The notes under the pieces were generated by a model. It had not been told where the DNA came from and did not search any database. It saw only the letters and a list, made by a program, of their open reading frames with translations. Both the position numbers and the translations under genes were made by a program. Positions 1-7,615 of a stretch of 17,194 nucleotides of DNA are shown here, piece by piece (position 1 is the stretch's first letter; the number at the start of each line of letters is the position of its first letter). Source of the stretch: Pseudomonadota bacterium (lineage in GTDB: Bacteria; Pseudomonadota; Alphaproteobacteria; Rhizobiales; Afifellaceae); the NCBI GenBank assembly GCA_023417735.1, contig JAEZEK010000439.1, positions 1-17,194 on the forward strand, read 5' to 3'.

Positions 1-73
1 CCTTGCGGTCCTGCTCCAGCGCCCTCCACGCCTCTTCCGGAGTGACATCGCCGGCATAGGATGCAACAGCCAT
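1..73 (-). CDS. Rhodanese-like domain protein, N-terminal fragment (runs off window)
   Basis: Only the first 24 codons are visible; the gene continues beyond the left edge. The peptide starts MAVASYAGDVTPEEAW, which resembles the opening of single-domain rhodanese-like proteins (a 'YAGDVTPxEAW' start leading into the sulfurtransferase fold). The catalytic cysteine loop lies outside the window, so activity cannot be judged. I chose the ATG at 73 because a GGGAG lies about 11 bases upstream. An in-frame ATG at 91 would add six residues and cannot be excluded. It is not the start of DnaA, which many relatives carry beside rpsT. The family call rests on a short match and is tentative. Confidence 0.55.
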   Translation of the reverse strand, partial: MAVASYAGDVTPEEAWRALEQDRK

Positions 74-100
74 CGCGCAATAATCTCCCATTGCTGCCGA

Positions 101-690
101 ATGGAACCCGGCAACAGACTACTCAACCACCAGTATGAGCAAAGCGACAGCCACAAGAGGCAAGTCGCCGGTGTCAGTCCCCCGCGGAGATCCTGGAGAG
201 AAACTCCAACCTGCCTGAGAGACAAGACGCCCGGACTTCGCCGCGCCGGAAACCGATCTTCATGTCGACTTCCAGCCCCCCGTTTCGTGTTGTTCTGGCA
301 GGTCGCCTCCGACACCCGCAACATAGCAAAGCGCGCGGCAGGGGCAACTCCTTGACAGCCCGGATCGGGTCGCCCGGCGGCATGACCGCGGACCGCGGGC
401 TTCAGACAATTGGACCGTTTCGGTGCAAACCATTGTGAGTCCGCGACTCGCGACCGGACCCGGGGCTGCGAGCATGACCGAAGCGCCACGCGCTAAATTT
501 TTATAGGCACGGGGATTGACTCGCCACCATTGCCACAAAGTTGCGCCCCACCCCTTCACGACGCGGGTAAGGCGTTGACGCAACGGGGAAAACTCTGTCG
601 CGAAACTGCAAACAGACTCCGCCATTAGGAAACGCTTAACGGGGCCGGGGCGGCCGCGTCGAGTACAGTGGAGAACGCTGTCGCGGTGCT
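101..690. other. Long intergenic region between rhodanese-like gene and rpsT
   Basis: About 590 bp with no convincing gene on either strand. Open frames here show mixed third-position bases and no family resemblance. It contains four GANTC sites, at 437-441, 445-449, 518-522 and 615-619, and a CtrA-like box at 625-639. A weak sigma70-like pair on the minus strand (TTGCCC at 347-342, TATGTT at 325-320, 16-bp spacer) could serve the rhodanese-like gene. An AT-rich TATAAAAATTT patch lies on the minus strand at about 495-505. I saw no consensus DnaA box (TTATCCACA) in a manual read. Confidence 0.6.
625..639. promoter_or_regulatory. CtrA-like binding motif
   Basis: Reads TTAG-N7-TTAA on the plus strand and TTAA-N7-CTAA on the minus strand. 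That is one mismatch from the TTAA-N7-TTAA consensus of the alphaproteobacterial cell-cycle regulator CtrA. It lies just upstream of the GANTC cluster when read toward the rhodanese-like gene. One such motif can occur by chance, so the assignment is weak. Confidence 0.3.
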
Positions 691-693
691 TGC

Positions 694-728
694 AAAAAAC
701 GAAAACCCCGGCCGCGAGGACCGGGGTT
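694..728 (-). terminator. Rho-independent terminator of rpsT
   Basis: On the minus strand an 8-bp GC-rich stem (AACCCCGG with CCGGGGTT, 9-base loop, 704-728) is followed by a run of thymines broken by CG (TTTTCGTTTTTT). It begins 24 bases after the rpsT stop codon. There is no T-tract on the plus-strand side, so it serves rpsT only. Confidence 0.9.
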
Positions 729-751
729 CACGATTCAGACCGGGTGCCGGT

Positions 752-1015
752 TCAGGCGAGCGCGTTCACCCGATGCGCAAGGCGCGACACCTTCCGGGAC
801 GCCGTGTTGCGATGGATGACACCCTTCGTCGCGGCCTTCATGATCTGCGGCTGCGCAGCCTCAAGCGCGTTGCGCGCGGCGGCCTTGTCGCCGGAGGCGA
901 TCGCCTCTTCGACCTTGCGCACGAAGGTGCGCATCCGCGTGCGCGGAACCTTGTTCGTTGCCGTGCGGCGCGCGATCTTGCGCGCGGCCTTCTTGGCCGA
1001 GGGTGTATTCGCCAT
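752..1015 (-). CDS. rpsT: 30S ribosomal protein S20
   Basis: This is an 87-residue, very basic protein that binds 16S rRNA and takes part in early 30S assembly. It starts [13 protein letters not shown] and has the S20 landmarks: a lysine/arginine-rich N-terminus ([10 protein letters not shown]), a central [14 protein letters not shown] helix, and the C-terminal [20 protein letters not shown] segment. Length is normal for the family. The frame extends upstream to 1120, but ATG 1015 gives the conserved N-terminus and has GGCGGA about six bases before it. It forms its own transcription unit, with a strong promoter just after echA and a terminator 24 bases after the stop. In many Hyphomicrobiales dnaA follows; here a 660-bp gap and a rhodanese-like gene do. 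Confidence 0.97.
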   Translation of the reverse strand: MANTPSAKKAARKIARRTATNKVPRTRMRTFVRKVEEAIASGDKAAARNALEAAQPQIMKAATKGVIHRNTASRKVSRLAHRVNALA

Positions 1016-1128
1016 TCCTGTTCCGCCGTTCAGCTGTCTCGTCGAGGATGCGGGCACCTGAGCGCCCGGCGTCGGGCGTTCCGATCGCCAACGGCGATCG
1101 CGGCCGCCGCGACCGCACATTCGCCCGT

Positions 1129-1157
1129 TCTATAGGTATCCCTTCGCACCGCGTCAA
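1129..1157 (-). promoter_or_regulatory. Sigma70-type promoter of rpsT
   Basis: On the minus strand TTGACG (1157-1152) and TATAGA (1134-1129) are separated by exactly 17 bases, close to the sigma70 consensus. Transcription would start near 1122, giving a leader of about 105 bases before the rpsT ATG. The -35 box lies only about ten bases after the echA stop codon, so rpsT is probably transcribed independently of echA. Confidence 0.8.
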
Positions 1158-1167
1158 GAACCGAGGC

Positions 1168-1941
1168 TCAGCGGTTCCGGAAATGCGGCTCCCGCTTCTC
1201 GAGGAACGCAGCCATGCCTTCCTTCTGGTCGGCCGTGGCGAACAGCGCGTGGAAGATGCGCCGTTCGAAGCGCGCGCCCTCCGACAGGGTCGTCTCGTAG
1301 GCCCGGTGCACCGCTTCCTTGGCCGCCGTCACGGCGGGCATGGAGAACGAGGCGATCCGCTGCGCGGCGCGCAGCGCCTCCTCCACGAGAACGCCGCTTT
1401 CCACGACGCGCGAGACGAGCCCGCACCGCTCCGCCTCGGCAGCGTCCATCATGCGGCCCGTCAGGACCATCTCCATGGCCTTCGACTTGCCGATGGACCG
1501 CGCCAGCCGCTGCGTTCCGCCGGCCCCGGGGATTACGCCCAGGGTGATCTCCGGCAGCCCGAACTTCGCGTTCTCGGCCGCCAGGATGAAGTCGCACATC
1601 ATGGCGAGCTCGCAGCCGCCGCCGAGCGCATAGCCGGCGACCGCCGCAATCACCGGCTTCCGGCGCTGCCCGACCCTGTCCCAGCTGCCGAGGAAGTCGG
1701 TGCGATAGGCGGTCACCGAATCGAGCGTCGACATCTCCTTGATGTCGGCGCCGGCGGCGAAGGCGCGCTCCGACCCGGTGATGACGATCGCCCCGATCTG
1801 CTCGTCGGCGTCGAGTTCGTCGAGGGCATCGTTGAGCTCGGCGACGAGTTCGCTCGACAGCGCATTCAGCGCCTTCGGCCGGTTGAGGGTGACCAGCCCG
1901 ACGCGGCCGCGCCGCTCCAGCCTTATCGTCTCGTAGGCCAT
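1168..1941 (-). CDS. Enoyl-CoA hydratase (crotonase)
   Basis: A 257-residue cytosolic enzyme that hydrates trans-2-enoyl-CoA to (S)-3-hydroxyacyl-CoA in beta-oxidation. It matches the short, mitochondrial-type crotonase subfamily. The CoA-binding oxyanion segment [10 protein letters not shown] lies at 61-70, the [15 protein letters not shown] motif at 103-117 and [18 protein letters not shown] at 129-146. Glu111 and Glu131 fall where the two catalytic glutamates are expected. Length is usual. The ATG at 1941 has GAGGGGA about six bases upstream and lies one base past the stop of the NTF2-like gene, so the two are probably cotranslated. Specificity (short-chain, crotonyl-CoA) is inferred from similarity. 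An echA next to rpsT is a common alphaproteobacterial arrangement. Confidence 0.95.
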   Translation of the reverse strand: MAYETIRLERRGRVGLVTLNRPKALNALSSELVAELNDALDELDADEQIGAIVITGSERAFAAGADIKEMSTLDSVTAYRTDFLGSWDRVGQRRKPVIAAVAGYALGGGCELAMMCDFILAAENAKFGLPEITLGVIPGAGGTQRLARSIGKSKAMEMVLTGRMMDAAEAERCGLVSRVVESGVLVEEALRAAQRIASFSMPAVTAAKEAVHRAYETTLSEGARFERRIFHALFATADQKEGMAAFLEKREPHFRNR

Positions 1942-1942
1942 C

Positions 1943-2347
1943 TCACGTCCCCTCGGTATCCTCGTTCACCACCGTCGCGATCCGCCACGTCCCGTCCTGC
2001 CGGATCAGCAGGTAATGGCAGCGGAACGCGTGGACGACCTCCCCGTCCTTCGCCTCCTGGCGCCAGTCGACCGTCGCGAACGCCGTGTTGCCGCGCGTGT
2101 TCAGGGCTTGGACGTCCGGGATCATCACCACGATGCCGGCTTCGTCGAAGACGTCGATCAGCGCGTCGGCGTTCTCCTCGATCTCGTCGGCATCGTCGAA
2201 GACATGGCCATCGCCGAGCTGCCAGATCACCGCCGGATAGGCGAAGAAGCCGGCGACCGCCTCGGCATCGGCATCGTCGAAAGCCGCCGCATAATCCCGG
2301 AACAGCTCGCTGATCGCCTTGTCGGCCGATCCTTCGGACACGTTCAC
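1943..2347 (-). CDS. NTF2-like/SnoaL-like family protein of unknown function
   Basis: A 134-residue acidic protein with the feel of the NTF2/SnoaL cone fold: an N-terminal helix with a [20 protein letters not shown] pattern (16-35), then alternating strands, and a C-terminal [10 protein letters not shown]...[16 protein letters not shown] block (95-127) typical of SnoaL-like/DUF4440-type proteins. No catalytic signature or signal peptide is visible, so I assign no function. Translation probably starts at GTG 2347, preceded by a G-rich stretch. It sits 31 bases after trmB and one base before echA, so it is likely an operon member. A role in fatty acid metabolism next to echA would be only a guess from position. 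Confidence 0.75.
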   Translation of the reverse strand: MNVSEGSADKAISELFRDYAAAFDDADAEAVAGFFAYPAVIWQLGDGHVFDDADEIEENADALIDVFDEAGIVVMIPDVQALNTRGNTAFATVDWRQEAKDGEVVHAFRCHYLLIRQDGTWRIATVVNEDTEGT

Positions 2348-2378
2348 ACCCCCGCCCGCTGCATCGCCGCCGATCAGG

Positions 2379-3074
2379 TCACTGCGGGATGCGAAACGTC
2401 AAGTAGGCTGGAATGCGGCCCGCGCGCAGTGCCTTCGCCTCGTAGCGCGTGCCGGGCCATCCCGCCCACGGGCGGCGCCAATCGTCGGCGGTTTCGGCCG
2501 TCCAGCGCAAGCCTCCATGCGCATGGACCGCGGCCAGGGCCCAGTCGACGTAGGCGGCCGCGTCGCTGGCGAAGCGGAAGCGCCCGCCGGGCTCCAGCAG
2601 CCGGCAGATCCGGTCGAGGTTGCGCGCGTTCACGAAGCGCCGCTTCGCGTGGCGGCGCTTGGGCCACGGGTCCGGGTAGAGCAGGTCGATCTCGCTCAGC
2701 GTGTGCGCCGGCAGCCAGTCGAGGAGCGGGACGGCATCGTCGTCGTAGAGCCTGACGTTGCGCAGCCCGCGTTCGCCGACCGCCTGCACCCCCTTCGCGA
2801 AGGCGGCGACGAACGGCTCGATGCCAATGAAGCCGACCGTCGGGTTGGCGTGGGCCTGGGCGACCAGGTGCTCGCCGCCGCCGATGCCGATCTCCAGCCG
2901 CACCTCGTCCACGGCGTGGGGAAAGAGATCCGCCGCCCGTGCGGGCGGCGTCGCGTTCGGATCCAGCCTCAGCGCCGGAAGGTAGCGGGAAAGCGCGGCC
3001 TGCTGGGCAGGCTTGAGTGGCTTTCCCCTGCGGCGGCCGAAAAACGCGCCGGCGCGCCCAGTCTCAGCGCTCAG
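2379..3074 (-). CDS. trmB: tRNA (guanine46-N7)-methyltransferase, probable CTG start
   Basis: TrmB uses SAM to form 7-methylguanosine at position 46 in tRNA variable loops. Family landmarks are an N-terminal [12 protein letters not shown] block (11-22), the SAM-binding motif [10 protein letters not shown] (61-70), the catalytic [13 protein letters not shown] block (134-146) and [12 protein letters not shown] (209-220). The first ATG/GTG in frame (2912) would remove 54 residues, including the conserved FFGRRRGK segment. The frame stays open upstream to inside metK, but has no ATG, GTG or TTG there. A CTG at 3074 overlaps the metK stop as CTGA and has AGAGGA six bases upstream; it gives 231 residues, normal for TrmB. 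Function is near certain; the start codon is inferred. Confidence 0.9.
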   Translation of the reverse strand: MSAETGRAGAFFGRRRGKPLKPAQQAALSRYLPALRLDPNATPPARAADLFPHAVDEVRLEIGIGGGEHLVAQAHANPTVGFIGIEPFVAAFAKGVQAVGERGLRNVRLYDDDAVPLLDWLPAHTLSEIDLLYPDPWPKRRHAKRRFVNARNLDRICRLLEPGGRFRFASDAAAYVDWALAAVHAHGGLRWTAETADDWRRPWAGWPGTRYEAKALRAGRIPAYLTFRIPQ

Positions 3075-4240
3075 AGCGCATCCTCTATCGCATCGACCAG
3101 GTCGATCCGCTCCCAGGAGAAGCCACCGTCCTCGTCCGGCTCACGCCCGAAATGGCCGTAGGCGGAGGTGCGCGCATAAATCGGCTTGTTCAGCCCGAGA
3201 TGGTGCCGGATGCCGCGCGGCGACAGGTCCATCACCTTGGAAAGCGCCCGCTCCAGCGCAGCCTCGTCGACCTTGGCGGTGTCCTGCGTGTCGACATAGA
3301 TCGACAGCGGCTGGGCGATGCCGATCGCATAGGAGAGCTGGATGGTGCAGCGGTCCGCGAAGCCGCCGGCGACGACATTCTTGGCCAGGTAGCGCGCGGC
3401 ATTGGCGGCGGAGCGGTCTACCTTGGTCGGATCCTTGCCCGAGAAGGCGCCGCCGCCGTGCGGGGCCGCGCCGCCATAGGTGTCGACGATGATCTTGCGC
3501 CCGGTCAGGCCGCAATCGCCGTCGGGGCCGCCGATCACGAACTTGCCGGTCGGATTCACGTGCCAGGCGGTGTCGTTGCCGATCCAGCTCTCGGGCAGGA
3601 CCTCGCGGATGTAGGGCTCCACAATCCGCCGAACGTCGGCCGACTCGAGCGTGTCGTCCAGATGCTGCGTGGACAGCACGATGGAGGACACCGCCACCGG
3701 CTGCCCGTCGCGATACTCCACCGTCACCTGGGACTTGGAATCCGGGCCGAGGTTCTTCTCCTCGCCGCTGTGGCGGGCTTCGGCGAGCCGGCGCAGGATC
3801 TTGTGCGCGTAGAGGATCGGCGCGGGCATCAGCTCCGGCGTCTCACGGCAGGCGTAGCCGAACATGATGCCCTGGTCGCCGGCGCCCTCGTCTTTGTTCT
3901 CGCGGCTGTCGACGCCCTGGGCGATGTCGGACGACTGCTCGTGCAGGAGCACGTCGATCTGGCAGTTCTCCCAGTGGAAGCCTTCCTGCTCGTAGCCGAT
4001 GTCCCGGATCGCGCCGCGCGCGAGGCTCTCGACCTTGGCGGCATCGACCTTGTCCGAGCCGCGCACCTCGCCCGCGATCACGACGCGGTTGGTGGTCGCC
4101 AGCGTCTCGCAGCCGACGCGCGCCTCGGGAAGGGCGTCGAGATGGGCATCGACCACCATGTCGGAGATGCGGTCGCACACCTTGTCCGGGTGCCCCTCGG
4201 ACACGGACTCGCTGGTGAAATGGTAGTTCCGACGCGCCAT
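3071..4240 (-). CDS. metK: S-adenosylmethionine synthetase (methionine adenosyltransferase)
   Basis: A 389-residue cytosolic enzyme that makes SAM from methionine and ATP. Hallmarks are [14 protein letters not shown] at 7-20 (ATP-binding His/Pro-Asp-Lys), the signature [12 protein letters not shown] at 119-130, the P-loop-like GGGAFSGKD at 262-270, and a C-terminal YGHFGRE. Length is normal. The frame extends upstream to 4303, but the ATG at 4240 begins at the conserved [13 protein letters not shown]. There is no strong Shine-Dalgarno; only GGGA about ten bases upstream, partly in a small hairpin. The gene overlaps trmB, which consumes its product, and is preceded by a 129-base leader after the XRE regulator gene. 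Confidence 0.97.
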   Translation of the reverse strand: MARRNYHFTSESVSEGHPDKVCDRISDMVVDAHLDALPEARVGCETLATTNRVVIAGEVRGSDKVDAAKVESLARGAIRDIGYEQEGFHWENCQIDVLLHEQSSDIAQGVDSRENKDEGAGDQGIMFGYACRETPELMPAPILYAHKILRRLAEARHSGEEKNLGPDSKSQVTVEYRDGQPVAVSSIVLSTQHLDDTLESADVRRIVEPYIREVLPESWIGNDTAWHVNPTGKFVIGGPDGDCGLTGRKIIVDTYGGAAPHGGGAFSGKDPTKVDRSAANAARYLAKNVVAGGFADRCTIQLSYAIGIAQPLSIYVDTQDTAKVDEAALERALSKVMDLSPRGIRHHLGLNKPIYARTSAYGHFGREPDEDGGFSWERIDLVDAIEDAL

Positions 4241-4369
4241 GAGGTGATGTCCCGGATCAGAAATGGCAGGGACCGATGCAGTCACAGGAGAAGGTGCATG
4301 CAATCGGGCGCGGGACTGTTGCCCCGCAGTTCCCCCAGCGTCAAGAGATTCGCGTTCCCACTGCGACGA
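4241..4369 (-). other. metK 5' leader, possible structured RNA
   Basis: The 129-base gap between the XRE regulator and metK has two small predicted hairpins on the minus strand: GCGGG/CCCGC (8-base loop, near 4326-4309) and GTCCC/GGGAC (15-base loop, 4273-4249). The second one covers the only SD-like GGGA before metK. A TTGACG at 4344-4339 could be a -35 box, but no good -10 follows. By eye it does not match the SAM-II or SAM/SAH riboswitch consensus known from alphaproteobacterial methionine genes. No terminator for the upstream gene is evident. Confidence 0.3.
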
Positions 4370-4792
4370 TCAGTCGGATTCCTCATGAGCGAGCGAGCGA
4401 ACGAGGTCGATGACCTTGCGGCGGACCTTGGCGTCTCGGATGCGGGCGAAGGCCCTGTTCAGCTCCAGTCCCTCCGACGTCGTCAGGAACTCCATGACGA
4501 AGTCCTGCGCCCCCTCCTCGCGCATGCCGTCGGGTTCGCCGGGCTGCGGGGCATCCGGGAAGAAATAGGAGACCGGGACGTCGAGGACGGTCGAAAGCTG
4601 CTGGAGGCGGCTCGCGCCGATCCGGTTCGTGCCCTTCTCGTATTTCTGGATCTGCTGGAAGGTGATGCCGAGCCGCTCGCCGAGCTTCTCCTGACTGAGG
4701 CCGAGCATCTTCCGCCGCATGCGCACGCGGCTGCCGACATAGACGTCGGTCGGGTTCGGGCGCTTGCCCGAACGTTCTGAGACATCACTCAC
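4370..4792 (-). CDS. XRE-family transcriptional regulator (PraR/PhrR-like)
   Basis: A 140-residue DNA-binding protein with one XRE/Cro-type helix-turn-helix at about residues 18-75. Helix 2 is LSQEKLGERLG (32-42) and the recognition helix is ITFQQIQKYEKGTNRIGASR (43-62). An acidic linker and a short helical tail (FARIRDAKVRRKVIDLVRSL) follow. The sequence and its place between lnt and metK match the small rhizobial PraR/PhrR-type regulators, which in rhizobia affect attachment, biofilm and quorum-sensing genes. That function is transferred by similarity, and its targets here are unknown. GTG 4792 has GAGGGG six bases upstream. A promoter-like sequence overlaps the end of lnt, so the gene may be expressed separately from the upstream operon. 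Confidence 0.88.
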   Translation of the reverse strand: MSDVSERSGKRPNPTDVYVGSRVRMRRKMLGLSQEKLGERLGITFQQIQKYEKGTNRIGASRLQQLSTVLDVPVSYFFPDAPQPGEPDGMREEGAQDFVMEFLTTSEGLELNRAFARIRDAKVRRKVIDLVRSLAHEESD

Positions 4793-4885
4793 AAGAAGCC
4801 CCTCGGAAGCGATCGACCCAGCTCGGGCGCCCTCCGACGGGGAACGCCGACGAGAATTCCGTCCGGTCGAGCAGTCCGGTTCACG

Positions 4886-4915
4886 ATGATATGCCGGCTA
4901 GATTAAGTCAATCAA
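4886..4915 (-). promoter_or_regulatory. Putative promoter of the XRE regulator gene
   Basis: On the minus strand TTGATT (4915-4910) and TATCAT (4891-4886) are 18 bases apart. The -35 box overlaps the lnt stop codon. This AT-rich patch stands out in an otherwise GC-rich stretch and lies about 95 bases before the regulator start. The match is moderate, and an internal promoter is an inference. Confidence 0.4.
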
Positions 4916-6495
4916 CGTAGGGAAGAGCGGCCGCGCCGGCCGATTCCCGCAAAGATGACAAAAAACGAAAAGATTGTCAGCGGGATCCAGCCGCCCCATG
5001 CCGAGAACGGCGTGGGCGACCCGGGCCGCGGAAGCGGGGCGTCCACAACCGCAGGCTCGCCGAGCGTCGAGCGCCGGACCACCCGCCCGAACGAATCGAC
5101 CACGGCGGAAACCCCCGTATTCGCGGCCCTGACGAGCGGCAGGCCTTCCTCCACCGCCCGCACGCGCGCCTGGTGGAAGTGCTGCCAGGGCCCGATCGTG
5201 CGGCCGAACCAGCCGTCGTTCGTGACGTTGAGCAGGAAGCCGGGGCGAGGGCCGTCGGGCAGCACCGCGCCGGGGAAGATGATCTCGTAGCAGATCAGCG
5301 GGGCGAAGGGCGGGGCGGAGGGAAGGAGGAGCGAGCGTCGGAGCCGGCCGGCCTCGAAGCCGCCGGGGAGCCTCGTCAGCTGCTCGATCCCGAGCGCCTC
5401 GAGCACGCTCTGCATCGGCAGGTACTCCCCGAACGGGACGAGGTGGACCTTGTCGTAGGCATCCGCGATGACGCCCCGGTCGTCGATCACGTAGATGCTG
5501 TTGAAGACGCGTCTCGCCTCGCCCGAATCGTCGACGCGGGCGGCGCCGGTCACGAGCGTCGCGCCCGGCGGCAGGAGGTCCCCGATCTGGGCGAGCACCC
5601 CCGGCTCGCGCGTCAGCACGAAGGGGAAGGCCGATTCCGGCCAGACCAGCAGCGTGTCCTGCGACAGAGCCTCGCCGCTCCGGGACAGCTCCAGATAGGC
5701 CTCCATGACCGACAGCCGGTTCTCGGGCCGCCACTTCTGGGCCTGGTCGATGGCCGGCTGCACGATCCGGACCTGCACGTCCGGAACGGAGCCGGGCTCG
5801 CCGTTCGCCAGCCGCACCAGGCCGAACAGGACGAAGCCGCCGACCGCGAGGACGCCGAGAACGGGCAGGACGAGGTGCCGGCGCGCAGCCGGCGCGGCCG
5901 CCGCCATCGCCGCAGGCGCCGCGAAGATGGCGACGGCGAGGAAGTTCAGGGCCGGAACGCCGAACAGGGCGGCCGACTGCATCATCGGCTCGCCCGCAGT
6001 CAGCGCGTAGCCGATCGCGTTCCAGGGAAAGCCGGTGAAGAGCGTCGCCCTGAGCCACTCCGCGACACCGAGCCCCGCGGCAAGCGCGAAGATGCGTGCG
6101 GGCGAGTCCGACCAGGCCAGCCGCGCGAGCACGGCGCCGACGCCCCAGAACAGCGCGAGCCCCGCCGGCAGGGCCACCACAGCGAACGGCATCATCCAGC
6201 CGAACACGTCCGCCTCCACCAGGAACGCGGCGCCGATCCACCACAGGCCTGCGAGGAAATAGCCGAACCCGAACCACCATCCTGCCGCGAACGCCGGCAG
6301 ATGGCGGCGCGCGCTGCCGCCCCTGGCGGGCACGGCGCCATCCAGGAGCCAGACCAGGACGGGCAGGGTGAGCCAGAGGACGGGAAAGATGAAGAAGGGC
6401 GGCTGGGCAAGCGCGGAGACCGCGCCGGCGCCGAACGCGGCCAGATGCCTGCGCCAGCCCCAAGACAGCACGACCCAGTCCGCCAGCCGATCCAT
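4912..6495 (-). CDS. lnt: Apolipoprotein N-acyltransferase
   Basis: An inner-membrane enzyme that adds the third acyl chain to the N-terminal cysteine of lipoproteins, the last step of their maturation. From the ATG at 6495 it has 527 residues. The N-terminal half holds several hydrophobic segments (about 20-50, 70-93, 101-125, 134-150, 177-200, 208-228). A nitrilase-like domain follows (about 240-490), then a final membrane segment (502-517). The catalytic triad is visible as Glu287 (VWPESAF), Lys349 (YDKVHLVPFGEYLP) and Cys402 (LICYEIIFPG). The frame is open further upstream into corC. A GTG at 6570 is the main alternative start, but neither has a clear Shine-Dalgarno, and 6495 best fits the usual N-terminus. 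Confidence 0.94.
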   Translation of the reverse strand: MDRLADWVVLSWGWRRHLAAFGAGAVSALAQPPFFIFPVLWLTLPVLVWLLDGAVPARGGSARRHLPAFAAGWWFGFGYFLAGLWWIGAAFLVEADVFGWMMPFAVVALPAGLALFWGVGAVLARLAWSDSPARIFALAAGLGVAEWLRATLFTGFPWNAIGYALTAGEPMMQSAALFGVPALNFLAVAIFAAPAAMAAAAPAARRHLVLPVLGVLAVGGFVLFGLVRLANGEPGSVPDVQVRIVQPAIDQAQKWRPENRLSVMEAYLELSRSGEALSQDTLLVWPESAFPFVLTREPGVLAQIGDLLPPGATLVTGAARVDDSGEARRVFNSIYVIDDRGVIADAYDKVHLVPFGEYLPMQSVLEALGIEQLTRLPGGFEAGRLRRSLLLPSAPPFAPLICYEIIFPGAVLPDGPRPGFLLNVTNDGWFGRTIGPWQHFHQARVRAVEEGLPLVRAANTGVSAVVDSFGRVVRRSTLGEPAVVDAPLPRPGSPTPFSAWGGWIPLTIFSFFVIFAGIGRRGRSSLR

Positions 6496-6550
6496 CAGCG
6501 CCGTCGATTCGCTGCCGCCCAGCCCTTGCTGACGGACTCGGCGGGCAAGA

Positions 6551-7615
6551 TCAAGCAGCGTCGGCGTCACTCGGACGGCCGGTGCCGACGGCTTCCCTTG
6601 CCTCTCCCGCCTCGCGTGCGACCTTCTGCCGTGCCCGCGGCACGATCTTGCGGCGCTCGCGGATCCGGATCCGCTTGATGCGCCGGGGATCGGCATCAAG
6701 GATCTCGAACTCGTAGCCCTCGACGGCGTGAACGATCTCGCCGCGCACCGGAATGCGGCCCGTCGCGGCGAAGACGAGGCCACCCACGGTCTCGACGTCC
6801 TCATGGTCGGGGCCGGGCCGGAAGCCTGTGCCGATCACCGCCCGGGCGTCCTCGATCGAGGTCCGGGCGTCGGCCACGAAAATCCCTTCGGCGACCTTCA
6901 CGACCGTAGGCTCTTCGTCGAGATCGTATTCGTCCTCGATCTCGCCGACGATGATCTCGACGATGTCCTCGATGGAGACCAGCCCGTCGGTGCCGCCATA
7001 CTCGTCGATGACGAGCGCGATCTGCGTGCGGCTCGCCTGCATCCGCTCCAGCAGCAGCCGCGCCGGCATGGAGGGCGGAACGAAGAGGAGCGGCCGGACG
7101 AGGCCGGCGCGGGTGAGGCTCGCGTTGAGGTCGACGGCCGTCAGGTCGCCGACCTCCGGAGGCTCGCCGTCGCTGCCCTTGCCGGAGCCGAAGGCGGTGT
7201 CGGTGATCCAGGCCATGACGTCCTTGATGTGGACCATGCCGACGGGGTCGTCGAGCGTCTCCCGATAGACGGGCATGCGGCTGTGGCCGGCGCCGCGGAA
7301 CGCGAGCAGCGCCCGCCAGACCGACCACTCGGCGTCGAGCGCCTCGATGTCGGCGCGGGGAACCATGACGTCGTCGACCCGCATGTCGCCGAGCCGCAGG
7401 ATCGCGCGCAGCATTGCGCGCTCCTCCGGCGAGAAGCTCGCGCCGCTCGCCTCGTCCTCCGCGATGACGTCCTCGATCTCGCTGCGCGCGGAGCCGTTGC
7501 CGCGTCGGAACAGCCCCCGGATGGCCGATCTCACACGGTCGGGGAAGGGATCATGGCCGGGCGGGTCTGAAACGGCGCCGGCCGCGCCGGAACTTCGATA
7601 GGGGTCGTCGGTCAT
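6551..7615 (-). CDS. CBS-domain CorC/TlyC (hemolysin-family) protein
   Basis: A 354-residue soluble protein of the CorC/HlyC group. It has a pair of CBS domains (first about 80-138 with [11 protein letters not shown] and [10 protein letters not shown]; second about 158-222 with [18 protein letters not shown]). A C-terminal CorC_HlyC (transporter-associated) domain lies at about 235-318. No membrane DUF21 domain is present, as in E. coli CorC rather than the larger YfjD/CNNM type. CorC has been linked to Mg2+/Co2+ efflux, and TlyC-type names to hemolysis; neither can be read from the sequence. The start ATG overlaps the ybeY stop (ATGA), so it is likely translationally coupled. The C-terminal 35 residues are basic/alanine-rich and poorly conserved in character. 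Confidence 0.93.
   Translation of the reverse strand: MTDDPYRSSGAAGAVSDPPGHDPFPDRVRSAIRGLFRRGNGSARSEIEDVIAEDEASGASFSPEERAMLRAILRLGDMRVDDVMVPRADIEALDAEWSVWRALLAFRGAGHSRMPVYRETLDDPVGMVHIKDVMAWITDTAFGSGKGSDGEPPEVGDLTAVDLNASLTRAGLVRPLLFVPPSMPARLLLERMQASRTQIALVIDEYGGTDGLVSIEDIVEIIVGEIEDEYDLDEEPTVVKVAEGIFVADARTSIEDARAVIGTGFRPGPDHEDVETVGGLVFAATGRIPVRGEIVHAVEGYEFEILDADPRRIKRIRIRERRKIVPRARQKVAREAGEAREAVGTGRPSDADAA

Noticed and set aside
260..625. 121-codon minus-strand frame in the gap beside rpsT
   Set aside because: No Shine-Dalgarno before its ATG, no strong GC bias at third positions as in real genes here, and no recognisable family.
101..690. Chromosomal replication origin
   Set aside because: A long gap near rpsT with GANTC and CtrA-like sites is suggestive, but I found no consensus DnaA boxes and no extended AT-rich unwinding region.
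4241..4369. SAM/SAH or SAM-II riboswitch before metK
   Set aside because: The conserved cores of these riboswitches are not visible in the leader; only generic short hairpins are.
3017..4780. 587-codon open frame on the plus strand
   Set aside because: It lies antisense to metK and the XRE regulator gene. High GC produces long shadow frames; it resembles no family, and the opposite strand is clearly coding.
5173..6678. 501-codon open frame on the plus strand
   Set aside because: Antisense shadow of lnt; compositionally biased and with no motif.
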